Shown here: piece after piece, positions 42,430 to 51,954 of the stretch
How the letters are laid out: each line of letters starts with the position of its first letter
Position numbering within the stretch: position 1 is the stretch's first letter
Origin: Clostridium acetireducens DSM 10703
GTDB lineage: Bacteria; Bacillota; Clostridia; Clostridiales; Clostridiaceae
DNA: 64,000 bases
Reading direction: 5' to 3'
NCBI RefSeq assembly: GCF_001758365.1
Contig: NZ_LZFO01000009.1
Span: 1-64,000, forward strand
Made by a program: the position numbers and the translations under genes
Notes under the pieces: model-generated
Databases searched by the model: none
The model's input: the letters and a program-made list of their open reading frames with translations, nothing else
What the model was told of the DNA's origin: nothing

Positions 42430-43506
42430 ATGAGTTTATTGGAAGAGGCATTAAAATCAATAACTCCTGCTGATAAAGATGCAATAGAAAAATCCAAAAA
42501 GAGAATAGATAATTTAACAAAACCTATAGGAAGTATGGGGACTTTAGAGGATATTGCTTCAAAAATGGCAGGAATTACTGGTAAGCTTTATAATGAAATA
42601 TATAAAAAAAATATTATTATAATGTGTAGTGATAATGGGGTTTGTGAAGAGGGAGTTTCTGCTTGTCCACAAAATTTAACTAGAATTGTAACTAATAATT
42701 ACACTAGAGGAATAACAGGAGTATGCACTTTAGCAAAATACAATAATTCTGATATTACTGTGGTGGATATAGGAGTAAAAGGAGAGTTTAATAATTCTAA
42801 AATAATAAATAGAAAAATAAATCATGGAACTAAAAATATGTGTAAAGGTGCTGCTATGACAAAAGAGGAAGCAGTAAAAGCTATAGAAGTTGGCATAGAA
42901 ATGGTGGACAATTTGGTGAAACAAGGATATGACTTATTTGGAACAGGAGAAATGGGAATAGCAAATACTGCAACTAGTGCAGCAGTTATGGCAGCAATTT
43001 TAGATTGTCCTGTGGATTTGGTAACAGGAAAAGGTTCAGGACTTACGGAAGAACAATTTTCCACTAAAAAATCTGTTATAAAAAAGGCTTTAGATATTAA
43101 TAAACCTAATAAAGAAGATGTTTTAGATGTAATTTCAAAAGTAGGTGGATTTGATATAGCAGGTATGTGCGGTTCATTTATAGGAGCAGCTAAAAATAAA
43201 GTTCCTATAGTAATAGATGGATTTATATCTTACACAGCAGCTCTTTGCGCTTATAGATTAAATAAAAATGTAAAAGATTATATATTTCCTTCTCATTTAT
43301 CTAAAGAGCCTGGAGTAGAATATGCAATAAAAGAACTAGGATTAGAACCAATGTTGAATTTAAAAATGAGATTAGGGGAAGGATCAGGTTGTCCTTTAGC
43401 ATTTAATATTATAGAATCTGCACTATATTCTATGAACAACATGGCTACTTTAAAGGAAGCTTCTGTGGAAGGGGATTTTTTTGTAGATATAAGAGAAGAA
43501 AACTAG
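42430..43506 (+). CDS. cobT: Nicotinate-nucleotide-dimethylbenzimidazole phosphoribosyltransferase
   Basis: Activates the lower-ligand base to its alpha-ribazole phosphate. Signatures include NLTKPIGSMGTLEDIA, MCSDNGVCEEGVSACPQ, FGTGEMGIANTATSAA and the catalytic Glu in RLGEGSGCPLAF. The 358-residue length is normal. No gene for making dimethylbenzimidazole (bza or bluB) is in the window, so the natural base cannot be told. It has its own ribosome binding site (ATGGAG) after a 170-base gap. Confidence 0.94.
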   Translation: MSLLEEALKSITPADKDAIEKSKKRIDNLTKPIGSMGTLEDIASKMAGITGKLYNEIYKKNIIIMCSDNGVCEEGVSACPQNLTRIVTNNYTRGITGVCTLAKYNNSDITVVDIGVKGEFNNSKIINRKINHGTKNMCKGAAMTKEEAVKAIEVGIEMVDNLVKQGYDLFGTGEMGIANTATSAAVMAAILDCPVDLVTGKGSGLTEEQFSTKKSVIKKALDINKPNKEDVLDVISKVGGFDIAGMCGSFIGAAKNKVPIVIDGFISYTAALCAYRLNKNVKDYIFPSHLSKEPGVEYAIKELGLEPMLNLKMRLGEGSGCPLAFNIIESALYSMNNMATLKEASVEGDFFVDIREEN

Positions 43507-43674
43507 AGATTTAATAGAGCATTTATAAAATATGAGAATTTATATTAATAAAGTTATAGTGTATAAAAATTTTTGCATATGAAAAATTAAGATATTTTAT
43601 TAAAAAATATATGGATTATAACTTATTTCAATGTGAATTTATGATTTATAAATAATTAAAAGTTGGTGATTTAA

Positions 43675-44301
43675 ATGAAAGATTACATAAAACAACCTAT
43701 GGATATAGAAAAAAGAAGTTTCGAAATTATTGGGGAAGAAATGGGAGAGAATAATTTTTCACAAGAAGAACTTCAAATTGTTAAAAGAGTTATCCATACT
43801 ACAGCGGATTTTGAGTACAAGGATTTAATATATATAAGAGAAAATTCTATAAAATCAGCTTTGGATTTATTGAAAAAAGGAGTAACTATTTATACAGATA
43901 CTAATATGGCTTTATCTGGTATAAATAAAAGGGCTTTAAGTAATTTAAATTGCAAAGCAGAATGTTTTGTATCAAAAGAGAATGTAGCACAAATAGCTAA
44001 TGAGAGAAATATTACTCGTTCTATGGCAGCAGTGGAACAAGCAGCGGAAGAAGGAATAGAATTCTTTGTGTTTGGAAATGCGCCTACAGCTTTATTTAAA
44101 TTAAAAGAATTAACTTTAGCTGGAAAAGCAAATCCTAAATTTATAGTAGGTGCTCCTATAGGTTTTGTTGGAGCAAAAGAGTCTAAGGAAGAAATAGAAA
44201 AATTAAAATATATTCCTATGATAACTATAAGAGGAAGAAAAGGCGGAAGTGCTGTTGCAGCTTCTATAGTAAATGCACTTATGTATATGCTAACAAGGTA
44301 A
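43675..44301 (+). CDS. cbiC: Cobalt-precorrin-8 methylmutase
   Basis: Moves the C11 methyl to C12 to form cobyrinate. Key parts: VIHTTADFEYKD with the catalytic His, TDTNMALSGINKRAL, EEGIEFFVFGNAPTALFKL and GAPIGFVGAKESK. It has 208 residues. GTTGGTGATTT precedes the ATG. Part of the cbi run in the same direction. Confidence 0.95.
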   Translation: MKDYIKQPMDIEKRSFEIIGEEMGENNFSQEELQIVKRVIHTTADFEYKDLIYIRENSIKSALDLLKKGVTIYTDTNMALSGINKRALSNLNCKAECFVSKENVAQIANERNITRSMAAVEQAAEEGIEFFVFGNAPTALFKLKELTLAGKANPKFIVGAPIGFVGAKESKEEIEKLKYIPMITIRGRKGGSAVAASIVNALMYMLTR

Positions 44302-44430
44302 TTTTTAAGGATTTATTAAAATTGGATATGAAAAATTTTGAACAAAATAAATGATTTAATTATTAATAAATGCTTAATTGAAATAGTAGTAACTTTTAGA
44401 TAAAAGAGATGGATTTTAGAAATCTTTTTT

Positions 44431-45534
44431 ATGATAAAAAAGAGGGTGGTACATATACTCGAATTATATATAAACTCTAATGGGAAAAAGTTAAGGTGTG
44501 GATATACTACAGGTTCTTGTGCAGCGGCTGCAGCTAAGGCAGCTACTGTTTTGTTGTTTCATAAAGAAATATTAAAAGATATAAAGATTGATACACCAAA
44601 GGGAATAGAACTTTTAATTCCTATAGAAAAAGTAAGTATAGGTGAAGATTATGCTGAATGCTGTGTTTTAAAAGATGGAGGAGATGATCCTGATATAACT
44701 CATGGCATTGAAATATGGGCAAGAGCGGAAAAAAGAAAAGAAGGTTATTTTTTAAAAGGCGGTAGAGGTGTAGGTTTAGTTTGTGGAGAAGGTCTTTATG
44801 TTAAAAAAGGTGAATGGGCAATAAATCCAGTACCTAGAAAAATGATTGAAAAAGAAGTAAAAGAAGTACTTCCTAAAAATGTTGGAGTGGAGATTACTAT
44901 TTTTGTTCCTCAAGGAGAGGAAATAGCTAAAAAAACTTTTAATCCAAGGTTAAATATACAAGGAGGCATATCTATTCTTGGAACTACAGGAATTGTTATG
45001 CCTATGTCTGAAGATGCTTTAAAACAATCTATAGAATTAGAAATAAATCAAAAGTCTACTGTTTATAAAGAATTAATACTTCTATTTGGAAATATGGGAG
45101 AGTCCATGGCAAACGAGCTTAATATGGATATGAATAAATCTGTTATAATATCTAATTATGTAGGTTTTGCTTTAAATTGTTGTGTGGAAAAGCAAATTGA
45201 AAAGATAACTTTAGTAGGTCATATAGGTAAACTTTGCAAAGTATCTTCTGGATGTTTTAATACTCATAGTAAAGTATGTGATGTAAGATTAGAAACTTTG
45301 GCTTTAGAATTAGCATTAATGGGAGAAAGTACGGATTTAGTAAGAGAAGTATACAGTGAAAAAACTACTGAAGGTGCTGTAAAACTTTTAGGGGATGGCT
45401 ATGAAGAACTTTATAAAAATATAGCTAACAAAGCTAAAAGTAGAATGGAAAAGTACACTTATAATAAATTAAAAGTAGAAGTTGCAATGTTTTCTATGGA
45501 TAGAGGAATTTTATACAATACACAAAATAATTAA
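44431..45534 (+). CDS. cbiD: Cobalt-precorrin-5B C1-methyltransferase
   Basis: SAM-dependent C1 methylation in the anaerobic pathway. Family signatures [40 protein letters not shown] and the C-terminal [19 protein letters not shown] are clear. The start is uncertain: ATG at 44431 has a poor ribosome binding site, GTG at 44446 lies within a strong GAGGGTGG, and the codon at ideal spacing behind that site is ATA (44455, giving ..[12 protein letters not shown]). The body from 44455 on is secure. Confidence 0.92.
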   Translation: MIKKRVVHILELYINSNGKKLRCGYTTGSCAAAAAKAATVLLFHKEILKDIKIDTPKGIELLIPIEKVSIGEDYAECCVLKDGGDDPDITHGIEIWARAEKRKEGYFLKGGRGVGLVCGEGLYVKKGEWAINPVPRKMIEKEVKEVLPKNVGVEITIFVPQGEEIAKKTFNPRLNIQGGISILGTTGIVMPMSEDALKQSIELEINQKSTVYKELILLFGNMGESMANELNMDMNKSVIISNYVGFALNCCVEKQIEKITLVGHIGKLCKVSSGCFNTHSKVCDVRLETLALELALMGESTDLVREVYSEKTTEGAVKLLGDGYEELYKNIANKAKSRMEKYTYNKLKVEVAMFSMDRGILYNTQNN

Positions 45535-45549
45535 AAGGCAGGTAATAGT

Positions 45550-46152
45550 ATGGTTTATATTGTGGGAATAGGGCCGGGACATAAAGATTACATACTTCCA
45601 AAAGCAGCGGAGGTTTTGAAAAATTCTCATAGCATAATTGGTTTTGAAAGAGCAATATCAAGTGTAGATTTTATAGAAAATAATAAAATTAAAGTTAAAA
45701 AGCTAAGTGAAATATTAGATATAATAAATAATGCAGAAAACAAAGATATATCTATAATTGCTTCAGGAGATCCTTTATTTTACGGAATAACAAATTATAT
45801 AAATAAAAATTATAAGGGAAAAGTAGAAATAGTCCCCGGAATAAGTTCTTTTCAATATATGATGGCAAAAATAAATATACCTTGGAATGAAGGATTTTTA
45901 GGAAGTCTTCATGGAAGAGAAGAAGATTTTTTAAATAAAGTTAAAGAACATAAAGTTTCCATATGGCTTACGGATAAAAAACACTCTCCAAGTTATATAT
46001 GCGATATTTTAGAAAAAGAAAATATTGAAGCAACTATTTATGTTGGAGAAAATCTTTCCTATGAAGATGAAAGAATAACAAAAGGAACTATAAAAGAACT
46101 AAAAAACAAAGATTTTTCAGCTTTAACCGTTGTTGTGATTAAGAAACTTTAA
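45550..46152 (+). CDS. cbiE: Cobalt-precorrin-7 C5-methyltransferase
   Basis: A tetrapyrrole methylase (200 residues) with YIVGIGPGHKDYILPKA at the start, IIASGDPLFYGI and VPGISSFQYMMAKI. It is separate from CbiT, as in other anaerobic pathways, whereas CobL is a fusion of the two. AAAGGCAGGTAAT precedes the ATG. CbiT follows after a 170-base gap with no gene. Confidence 0.93.
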   Translation: MVYIVGIGPGHKDYILPKAAEVLKNSHSIIGFERAISSVDFIENNKIKVKKLSEILDIINNAENKDISIIASGDPLFYGITNYINKNYKGKVEIVPGISSFQYMMAKINIPWNEGFLGSLHGREEDFLNKVKEHKVSIWLTDKKHSPSYICDILEKENIEATIYVGENLSYEDERITKGTIKELKNKDFSALTVVVIKKL

Positions 46153-46324
46153 TTTTAGAGTAAGCTTATATTTTTAAAATTAGTTTAGTTTTTGATTACT
46201 AAAAAATTAAAATTTAAAATAGAAGTAAGAACTATATTTAAAAGTTAGCTGTTTTTAGGCTATATTGTTTTGAAAAAGTCATTACAAATTGTATTTTGTT
46301 GGCAAGCAAAAAGGAGAATGCTAT

Positions 46325-46888
46325 ATGAATTATATAAAGGATGAAGAATTTATTAGAGGTCAAGTGCCTATGACAAAGGAAGAAATTAGAATTCTTACCA
46401 TAGCTAAATTGGGTATTAAGGAAAACTCAAAAGTTTTGGATGTGGGAGCAGGTACTGGTTCTATTTCTATTCAAATAGCTAAAATGTTTAAAAATGTAGA
46501 GGTTTTTGCTATTGAAAAAGAAGAGGAAGCAGTGGGATTAATACATAAAAACAAGGAAAAATTTAATATAGATAATTTAAGTATTATAAAGGGAGAAGCT
46601 ATAGAGGTTTCAGAAAATATAAATGAAAAGTTTGATAGTATATTTATAGGTGGCAGTAAGGGAAACATAAAAGATATAATAGATATTTATAATAAAAAAT
46701 TAAATGTAAATGGAAAAATGGTTATGAATTTTATAACTTTAAGTAACTTAGAAAAGGCTTTAAGTAAGTTAGAAGAATTAGGATATAAGGTAGAATGTAT
46801 ACAAGTTTCTATAAGTAAATTTATAGGAAAAAGTTTAATGGCAAAAGCAAATAATCCAGTATTTATACTAAGTGCAGAAAAGGAGTAG
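46325..46888 (+). CDS. cbiT: Cobalt-precorrin-6B C15-methyltransferase (decarboxylating)
   Basis: Class I SAM methyltransferase with DEEFIRGQVPMTKEEIRILTIAKL, the SAM loop VLDVGAGTGSISIQIA and IFIGGSKGNIKDII. It has 187 residues. The ATG at 46325 follows AAAGGAGAA; an in-frame earlier start at 46289 lies before the site. It acts with CbiE to methylate C5 and C15 and remove the C12 acetate carboxyl. Confidence 0.94.
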   Translation: MNYIKDEEFIRGQVPMTKEEIRILTIAKLGIKENSKVLDVGAGTGSISIQIAKMFKNVEVFAIEKEEEAVGLIHKNKEKFNIDNLSIIKGEAIEVSENINEKFDSIFIGGSKGNIKDIIDIYNKKLNVNGKMVMNFITLSNLEKALSKLEELGYKVECIQVSISKFIGKSLMAKANNPVFILSAEKE

Positions 46889-46893
46889 GATAT

Positions 46894-47577
46894 ATGAAAA
46901 AACTAGGAACATTTTATGGAATAGGAGTAGGACCAGGAGGAGACGAAGAATTATTAACTTTAAAAGCAGTAAAAGCTATAGAAAATTCTTCTGTAATTAT
47001 AGCTCCAGCAGCTAGAAAAGGTGGAGATAGCATAGCTTTAGATACGGCTAAAAATTTTATAAAAGAAGGTTCAGAAATTAGAGTTTTGCATTTCCCAATG
47101 GAAAGAGGCAAATGGGAAGATAAAGTTTATAACAATTTTAAGTTAATTGAAGAAAAACTTTTAGAAGGAAAAAATGTAGCTTTTTTAACTATAGGAGATC
47201 CTCTTTTATATAGCACTTTTATATACATATTGAATCACATAAATGAAGAAGGATATGAAACAAAAGTAATACCAGGTATAAATTCCTTTTGTGCTGCAGC
47301 TAGTTTAAGTCAAACTCCTTTGGTTTTAGGAGATGAAAGTTTGCTTATTTTACCTGCTTCTAAAATAGATGAATTAAGAGATGAAAAATTTGTGGTAATT
47401 ATGAAGTTAGGTGGAAAAGAAGAAGAAGTTTTAAATGTTTTAGATGAAAAAGGATACAAATATGTGTATGTTTCAAAGGCTTACAGAGAAGGAGAGCAAA
47501 TATTAAGACATAGGGAAGAAATAATTAAAAATAGAAATTACATGTCTTTAATAATAGCAGAGAAAGAAGTGAATTAA
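46894..47577 (+). CDS. cbiL: Cobalt-precorrin-2 C20-methyltransferase
   Basis: A tetrapyrrole methylase (227 residues): GTFYGIGVGPGGDEELLTLKAVKAI, FLTIGDPLLYSTFIYI and VIPGINSFCAAASLSQTPLV. It adds the first methyl group specific to the corrin ring. It starts 5 bases after cbiT with AGGAG, and cbiF begins directly after its stop. Confidence 0.95.
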   Translation: MKKLGTFYGIGVGPGGDEELLTLKAVKAIENSSVIIAPAARKGGDSIALDTAKNFIKEGSEIRVLHFPMERGKWEDKVYNNFKLIEEKLLEGKNVAFLTIGDPLLYSTFIYILNHINEEGYETKVIPGINSFCAAASLSQTPLVLGDESLLILPASKIDELRDEKFVVIMKLGGKEEEVLNVLDEKGYKYVYVSKAYREGEQILRHREEIIKNRNYMSLIIAEKEVN

Positions 47578-48342
47578 ATGGAAAACAAAATAGTTAGTTT
47601 TGTAGGTGCAGGCCCTGGAGATGTGGATTTAATAACAGTTAGGGGTAGAAAAATATTAGAAGAAGCGGATGTTATTATTTATGCAGGTTCTTTAGTAAAC
47701 AAAGCTCATATGGATTTTTGTAAAAGCAGTGCAGAAATTTATAATTCAGCTCATATGAATTTAGAAGAAATAATAGAAACTATAAATAAACACTATAATG
47801 AAGGTAAAAAAGTAGTAAGACTTCATACAGGTGATCCAGCTATATATGGAGCTATTAAGGAACAAATGGATGAATTAGAAAAGTTAAATATACCTTATGA
47901 AGTTATTCCTGGAGTTAGTTCTTTTACAGCAGCAGCTGCAAGTATAAAAAGGGAATTTACATTACCAGGAGTAAGCCAAACTGTTATTTTAACTAGAGTG
48001 GAAGGAAGAACCCCTGTACCTAAATCAGAAGATTTAGAGGTTTTAGCTAAGGCAAATGCTTCTATGGCTATATTTTTGTCTGTATCTATGATTGATAAAG
48101 TAGTAGAAAAATTATTAAAAGGTTATGGAAGAAATGTACCTATAGCAGTTATTCAAAAGGCTACTTGGGAAGATGAAAAAATAGTTATAGGAACTTTAAA
48201 AGACATAGCTGAAAAAGTTAAAAGTGCTGGTATAAATAAAACAGCTCAAATACTTGTAGGAGATTTTATAGATACTAAATATAATAAAAGTTTATTATAT
48301 GACAAAACTTTTTCTCATGAATATAGAGAAGGCAAGAAATGA
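47578..48342 (+). CDS. cbiF: Cobalt-precorrin-4 C11-methyltransferase
   Basis: Tetrapyrrole methylase of 254 residues: FVGAGPGDVDLITVRGRKILEEADVIIYAGSLV, LHTGDPAIYGAIKEQMD, VIPGVSSFTAAAAS and TVILTRVEGRTPVP, the last being diagnostic of CbiF/CobM. The ATG follows immediately after the cbiL stop, and its own stop overlaps the cbiG start by 4 bases (ATGA). Confidence 0.96.
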   Translation: MENKIVSFVGAGPGDVDLITVRGRKILEEADVIIYAGSLVNKAHMDFCKSSAEIYNSAHMNLEEIIETINKHYNEGKKVVRLHTGDPAIYGAIKEQMDELEKLNIPYEVIPGVSSFTAAAASIKREFTLPGVSQTVILTRVEGRTPVPKSEDLEVLAKANASMAIFLSVSMIDKVVEKLLKGYGRNVPIAVIQKATWEDEKIVIGTLKDIAEKVKSAGINKTAQILVGDFIDTKYNKSLLYDKTFSHEYREGKK

Positions 48343-49313
48343 AAATAGCTGTAATTAGTGTAACAAATCGAGGAGATGCTTTAGCTGAAAAACTAAAAGA
48401 AATATATGAAGTGGATTTTTATTCTAAAAATATCCTAGAAAATTTTAATATATATTCAGTAGCAGGAAAATCTATGAAAAATTACAAAACTATTGTGTTT
48501 ATATCTTCTACAGGTATTGCTGTTAGGGCTATTAGTGGATTTATCAAAAGCAAAGCAAAGGATCCAGCGGTAATAGTTATAGATAGCAGTGGAAAATTTG
48601 TTATAAGTCTTTTAAGTGGTCACTTAGGAGGAGCAAATGAAGAAACTTTAAAAATAGCAAAACATTTAAAATCTATTCCTGTAATAACTACAGCAACAGA
48701 TAATATTGGAATAAAAGCTCCAGATATAATTGCAAAGGAAAATAATTTAGTTATAGATAATTTTAAAGCTGCAAAAGATATAGCTGCACTTTTAGTTGCA
48801 GGAGAAAAAGTGGCATTTAAAGATTTTAGGGGTATAATAGAAATACCAAAAGGATACATAGAAAATCAAAAAGAAGCTAAAGGAATTGTATATGTTACTA
48901 ATGAATTAAATAATTTAGAAGGTATGAAGGCTTTAAAGCTTATAAGAAAAGACATTGTAATTGGAATTGGTTGTAGAAAAAATTACGATTCAGAAACTAT
49001 GAAGAATAATGTGCTAAAAATACTAGAACAATATAATATAGACAAAAGAGCTATTAAAAATATAGCTACTGTAGAAATTAAAAAGCATGAAAAAGCAATT
49101 TTAGATTTAGTTAAATACTTAAATTGTGATTTAAAAATATTTACTATAGAAGAAATCAAAAACATACAAGATAAATTTCAAGGTAGTGCTTTTGTAGAAA
49201 AGACTATAGGAGTTAAGGGAGTATGTGAACCAGTAGTAGAATTATCTGGTGGAAAATTAATTACAGACAAAATAAAAGTACAAGGCATGACAATAGCCTT
49301 GGGAATAATTTAA
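48339..49313 (+). CDS. cbiG: Cobalt-precorrin-5A hydrolase
   Basis: Opens the delta-lactone and releases the C20 carbon as acetaldehyde. N-terminal IVFISSTGIAVRAISGFIKSKAKDPAVIVID and FVISLLSGHLGGANE, C-terminal IGIGCRKNYDSETMKNNVLKI and VCEPVVELSGGKLITDKIK, match the two CbiG domains. It has 324 residues. The released acetaldehyde is the same compound handled by the microcompartment dehydrogenase, a chemical coincidence only. Confidence 0.94.
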   Translation: MKIAVISVTNRGDALAEKLKEIYEVDFYSKNILENFNIYSVAGKSMKNYKTIVFISSTGIAVRAISGFIKSKAKDPAVIVIDSSGKFVISLLSGHLGGANEETLKIAKHLKSIPVITTATDNIGIKAPDIIAKENNLVIDNFKAAKDIAALLVAGEKVAFKDFRGIIEIPKGYIENQKEAKGIVYVTNELNNLEGMKALKLIRKDIVIGIGCRKNYDSETMKNNVLKILEQYNIDKRAIKNIATVEIKKHEKAILDLVKYLNCDLKIFTIEEIKNIQDKFQGSAFVEKTIGVKGVCEPVVELSGGKLITDKIKVQGMTIALGII

Positions 49314-49327
49314 AAGTTGGTGATAAT

Positions 49328-50050
49328 ATGGGTAAACTTTATGTAGTAGGAATAGGTCCTGGAGGACTAGACTACATGACTATAAAGGCTAAAAAAGCAA
49401 TAGAAGAAAGTGATATTATAGTAGGATATAAAACTTACATAAAATTTATAGAATCTATAATTCAAGATAAAGAAGTAATTTCTACAGGTATGGGTAAGGA
49501 AAAAGAAAGATGTGTAAAGGCTTTGGAACTTTCAAAAGATAAAATTGTATCGATTATAAGTTCTGGAGACGCTGGAGTATATGGTATGGCAGGACTTATT
49601 TTAGAATTAAGAAAAGATGAAAATGTAGAAATTATACCAGGAGTAACAGCATCTTTAGCTTCAGCATCTGTAGTAGGTGCCCCACTTATGCATGATAATT
49701 GCAATATAAGTTTAAGTGACTTAATGACACCTTATAATCTTATAAAAGATAGAGTAGAATATGCTTCAAAAGGAGATTTTATAATATCTTTGTATAATCC
49801 AAAAAGCAAGGGAAGACCTCATTATTTAAAAGAATGCATGGATATTATAAAAAAATATAGAAAAGGAAATACTCCTGTAGCAGTAGTAAAAAATGCTTTA
49901 AGAGATGGCGAAAGTACGGAGATTTTTACTTTAGAGACTTTTAAAGATGATAATGTAGATATGTTTTCTACTGTAATTATAGGGAATAGCGAAAGTTACA
50001 TAAAAGATGGATTTTTTATAACTCCAAGAGGGTACTTAATTAATAAATAG
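49328..50050 (+). CDS. cbiH: Cobalt-factor III / precorrin-3B C17-methyltransferase
   Basis: Tetrapyrrole methylase of 240 residues: LYVVGIGPGGLDYMTIKAKKAIEESDIIVGYKTYI, SSGDAGVYGMAGLI, PGVTASLASASVVGAPLMHDNCNISLSDLMTP and SLYNPKSKGRPHY. The DNC.ISLSDL segment identifies CbiH/CobJ and its ring-contracting role. Ribosome binding site GTTGGTGAT precedes the ATG. Confidence 0.96.
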   Translation: MGKLYVVGIGPGGLDYMTIKAKKAIEESDIIVGYKTYIKFIESIIQDKEVISTGMGKEKERCVKALELSKDKIVSIISSGDAGVYGMAGLILELRKDENVEIIPGVTASLASASVVGAPLMHDNCNISLSDLMTPYNLIKDRVEYASKGDFIISLYNPKSKGRPHYLKECMDIIKKYRKGNTPVAVVKNALRDGESTEIFTLETFKDDNVDMFSTVIIGNSESYIKDGFFITPRGYLINK

Positions 50051-50242
50051 ATTTAAATTGTTTTAAGACGATTTATTGCTATGTTTTAAGATGATTTATT
50101 GCTATTTTTCACAATATTAAATAATAAATAAATTTAAATTATATAATAAGAAATGGAAGTTAGATTTATTAATTTCCATTTCATATACATAGAGTACTAA
50201 AAACAAATGGCAACATTTCATAATTTAGGAGATGAAAATAAA

Positions 50243-51019
50243 ATGATAGGCTTAATATTAGGAACTACAGAAGGTAAGGACATATTATCTCTTCTCAATA
50301 GATTTACTGATGATATTTTTGTATCTACTGCTACAGCCTATGGAGGGAGTTTGCTTGAAAATTATAAATATAAAATAGTAAATACAAAACCTTTAAAAGA
50401 AGAAGATTTATTAGAAAATTTTAAGAAATATAATATAGATATTTTAATAGATGCATCTCATCCTTATGCTGTAGAAATAACGGAAAATACAATGAGAGTT
50501 TGTGAAAAGCTTAATATAGAATACATAAGATATGAAAGACCTTCTGTACTAGAGGATTTTCAAGACTATAAAAATGTTATAACAGTAGAAAACTATGAGG
50601 AGCTTTATAATCCTTTAAGCAAAATACAAGGCAATATACTAAACACCACTGGCAGCAACAATATAGAAAAACTATTAAGCTTAAAACTTACCAATAGAAT
50701 AATCCACAGAATACTTCCATCAGTGAAAGTAATGGAAAAATGTTTTGATTTAGGGGTAGAAGTAGAGGACATTATTGCAATAAAAGGCCCTTTTAGCAAA
50801 GAATTTAACAAGGCTTTAATAGATGAATATAATGTTACTGCTATGATTCTAAAAGATAGCGGCATACAAGGTGGAACTTTAGAAAAACTTCAATGCTGTA
50901 TAGAAGAAAATATCTATGCCATTGTAATAAGACGAAAAACCATAGAGTACAAAAAAGTATTTTATAACAAAAAAGATTTAATTAAGTATATAGAAAGAAC
51001 CTTTTCTCCAGGGGTTTAA
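50243..51019 (+). CDS. cbiJ: Cobalt-precorrin-6A reductase
   Basis: NAD(P)H-dependent reduction of the C18-C19 double bond. MIGLILGTTEGKDIL, SHPYAVEITENTMRVCEKLNIEYIRYERP and KDSGIQGGTLEKLQCCIE are family signatures. The ATG at 50243 follows TAGGAGA; the in-frame extension to 50207 has no site. It has 258 residues. It closes the run of cbi genes; 190 bases of AT-rich DNA separate it from cbiH. Confidence 0.93.
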   Translation: MIGLILGTTEGKDILSLLNRFTDDIFVSTATAYGGSLLENYKYKIVNTKPLKEEDLLENFKKYNIDILIDASHPYAVEITENTMRVCEKLNIEYIRYERPSVLEDFQDYKNVITVENYEELYNPLSKIQGNILNTTGSNNIEKLLSLKLTNRIIHRILPSVKVMEKCFDLGVEVEDIIAIKGPFSKEFNKALIDEYNVTAMILKDSGIQGGTLEKLQCCIEENIYAIVIRRKTIEYKKVFYNKKDLIKYIERTFSPGV

Positions 51020-51114
51020 CTTAATCCAATATGAATAATAAAAGTGATATAAAAAAATAGCACTGGGGTAGGCAGTAAGTATGTTTGAAATAACTCATTT
51101 CATTATTATAAATC

Positions 51115-51171
51115 TTAAGGTTTTCTTAAGGTTTATTTGAATTTATTTTAAGGTCTTTCCTTTAGTATAAA
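51115..51171 (+). promoter_or_regulatory. Tandem 11-base-phased repeats and -10, probable response-regulator promoter
   Basis: TTAAGG occurs at 51115, 51126 and 51148, with the degenerate TTGAAT at 51137, giving four half sites at an exact 11-base period. A -10-like TATAAA lies at 51166-51171, 12 bases after the last site. This geometry is that of OmpR/PhoP/VanR-type activators. The regulator encoded at 53066-53776 is the nearest candidate. Confidence 0.7.
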
Positions 51172-51203
51172 GAATATATAGGAAATAAAGGGAGGATTTA
51201 TAG

Positions 51204-51776
51204 ATGAGAAGGATGAAGTTGTATATAAAAATTATTTTGATAGGATTACTATTTATATTAATATTAAAAGAAGTTATTCCAAGAATAAATATAATGAGAA
51301 TGGGATATTCATCTAAAAGAGTATATGAATTTCTGACCTCTGAAAGAAATAGGAGAAAAACTTATTTAGATGCTGCAAATTTAAATGGGGGTACTTCTCA
51401 AAATGCTTGTGTTTTTTTTGTAAGTGAAGTGTTAAGAAATAACAATTATGAAGTCCCTAAATCCATGGGAAATACCGGAGAATTTATAAGCTTTTTAAAG
51501 GAAAAGGGATGGAAAAAGAGAAAAAATTATAAAAGGTTAAAACCTGGAAATGTATGTTTTACAACAGATGAAAGTGGAAATAATAAAGATATACCTACCC
51601 ACACATATATATTTATGGGATGGGTGGAAGAAGGAAAGTATGATTATGCATACATATGCGATAATCAAGCTAAGGATTATAAAAATAAAATATATCATAT
51701 AAGAAATATAAATTGCATAGATAGAATTAAAGGAAATACAAAGGAAGCCTTCAGTTTTTTTATGACAATTGATTAA
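51204..51776 (+). CDS. Membrane-anchored papain-like (NlpC/P60- or CHAP-type) protein, unassigned
   Basis: A 190-residue protein with one N-terminal membrane anchor (LYIKIILIGLLFILILKEV) and an outer domain. Cys69 in SQNACVFFVSEVL, His133 in PTHTYIFMGW and Asp153/Asn154 in YICDNQA are arranged as the Cys-His-polar triad of papain-like cell-wall hydrolases; LKPGNVCF fits the usual strand before the His. The exact family is not recognised. Its promoter has four TTAAGG-type boxes, so it is probably induced by a cell-envelope two-component system, likely the one encoded next to it. Confidence 0.65.
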   Translation: MRRMKLYIKIILIGLLFILILKEVIPRINIMRMGYSSKRVYEFLTSERNRRKTYLDAANLNGGTSQNACVFFVSEVLRNNNYEVPKSMGNTGEFISFLKEKGWKKRKNYKRLKPGNVCFTTDESGNNKDIPTHTYIFMGWVEEGKYDYAYICDNQAKDYKNKIYHIRNINCIDRIKGNTKEAFSFFMTID

Positions 51777-51883
51777 GTTGTATATAAAATTAAATTATAA
51801 ATAGAGTTATTAGAAATTGTTATAAAGGTGAAAAGCAGTGTTTATCTACATTTTGTTAGACTATAGGAGGTATTAATAAATTC

Positions 51884-51952
51884 ACATTAAATATACTTTG
51901 TAAAATTTAATTAAAGAATAAAGTGTACAATCTTACAAAGTATATTTAATGT
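51884..51952. terminator. Inverted repeat between convergent genes, probable bidirectional terminator
   Basis: Perfect 20-base arms (51884-51903 and 51933-51952) with a 29-base loop, between the papain-like gene and the kinase. An AGGAGGT at 51866-51872 upstream has no gene after it. Confidence 0.65.
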
Positions 51953-51954
51953 AA

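Noticed and set aside
51866-51905. AGGAGGT followed by ATT as a gene start
   Set aside because: The frame closes after a few codons inside a terminator stem, so no product is supported.
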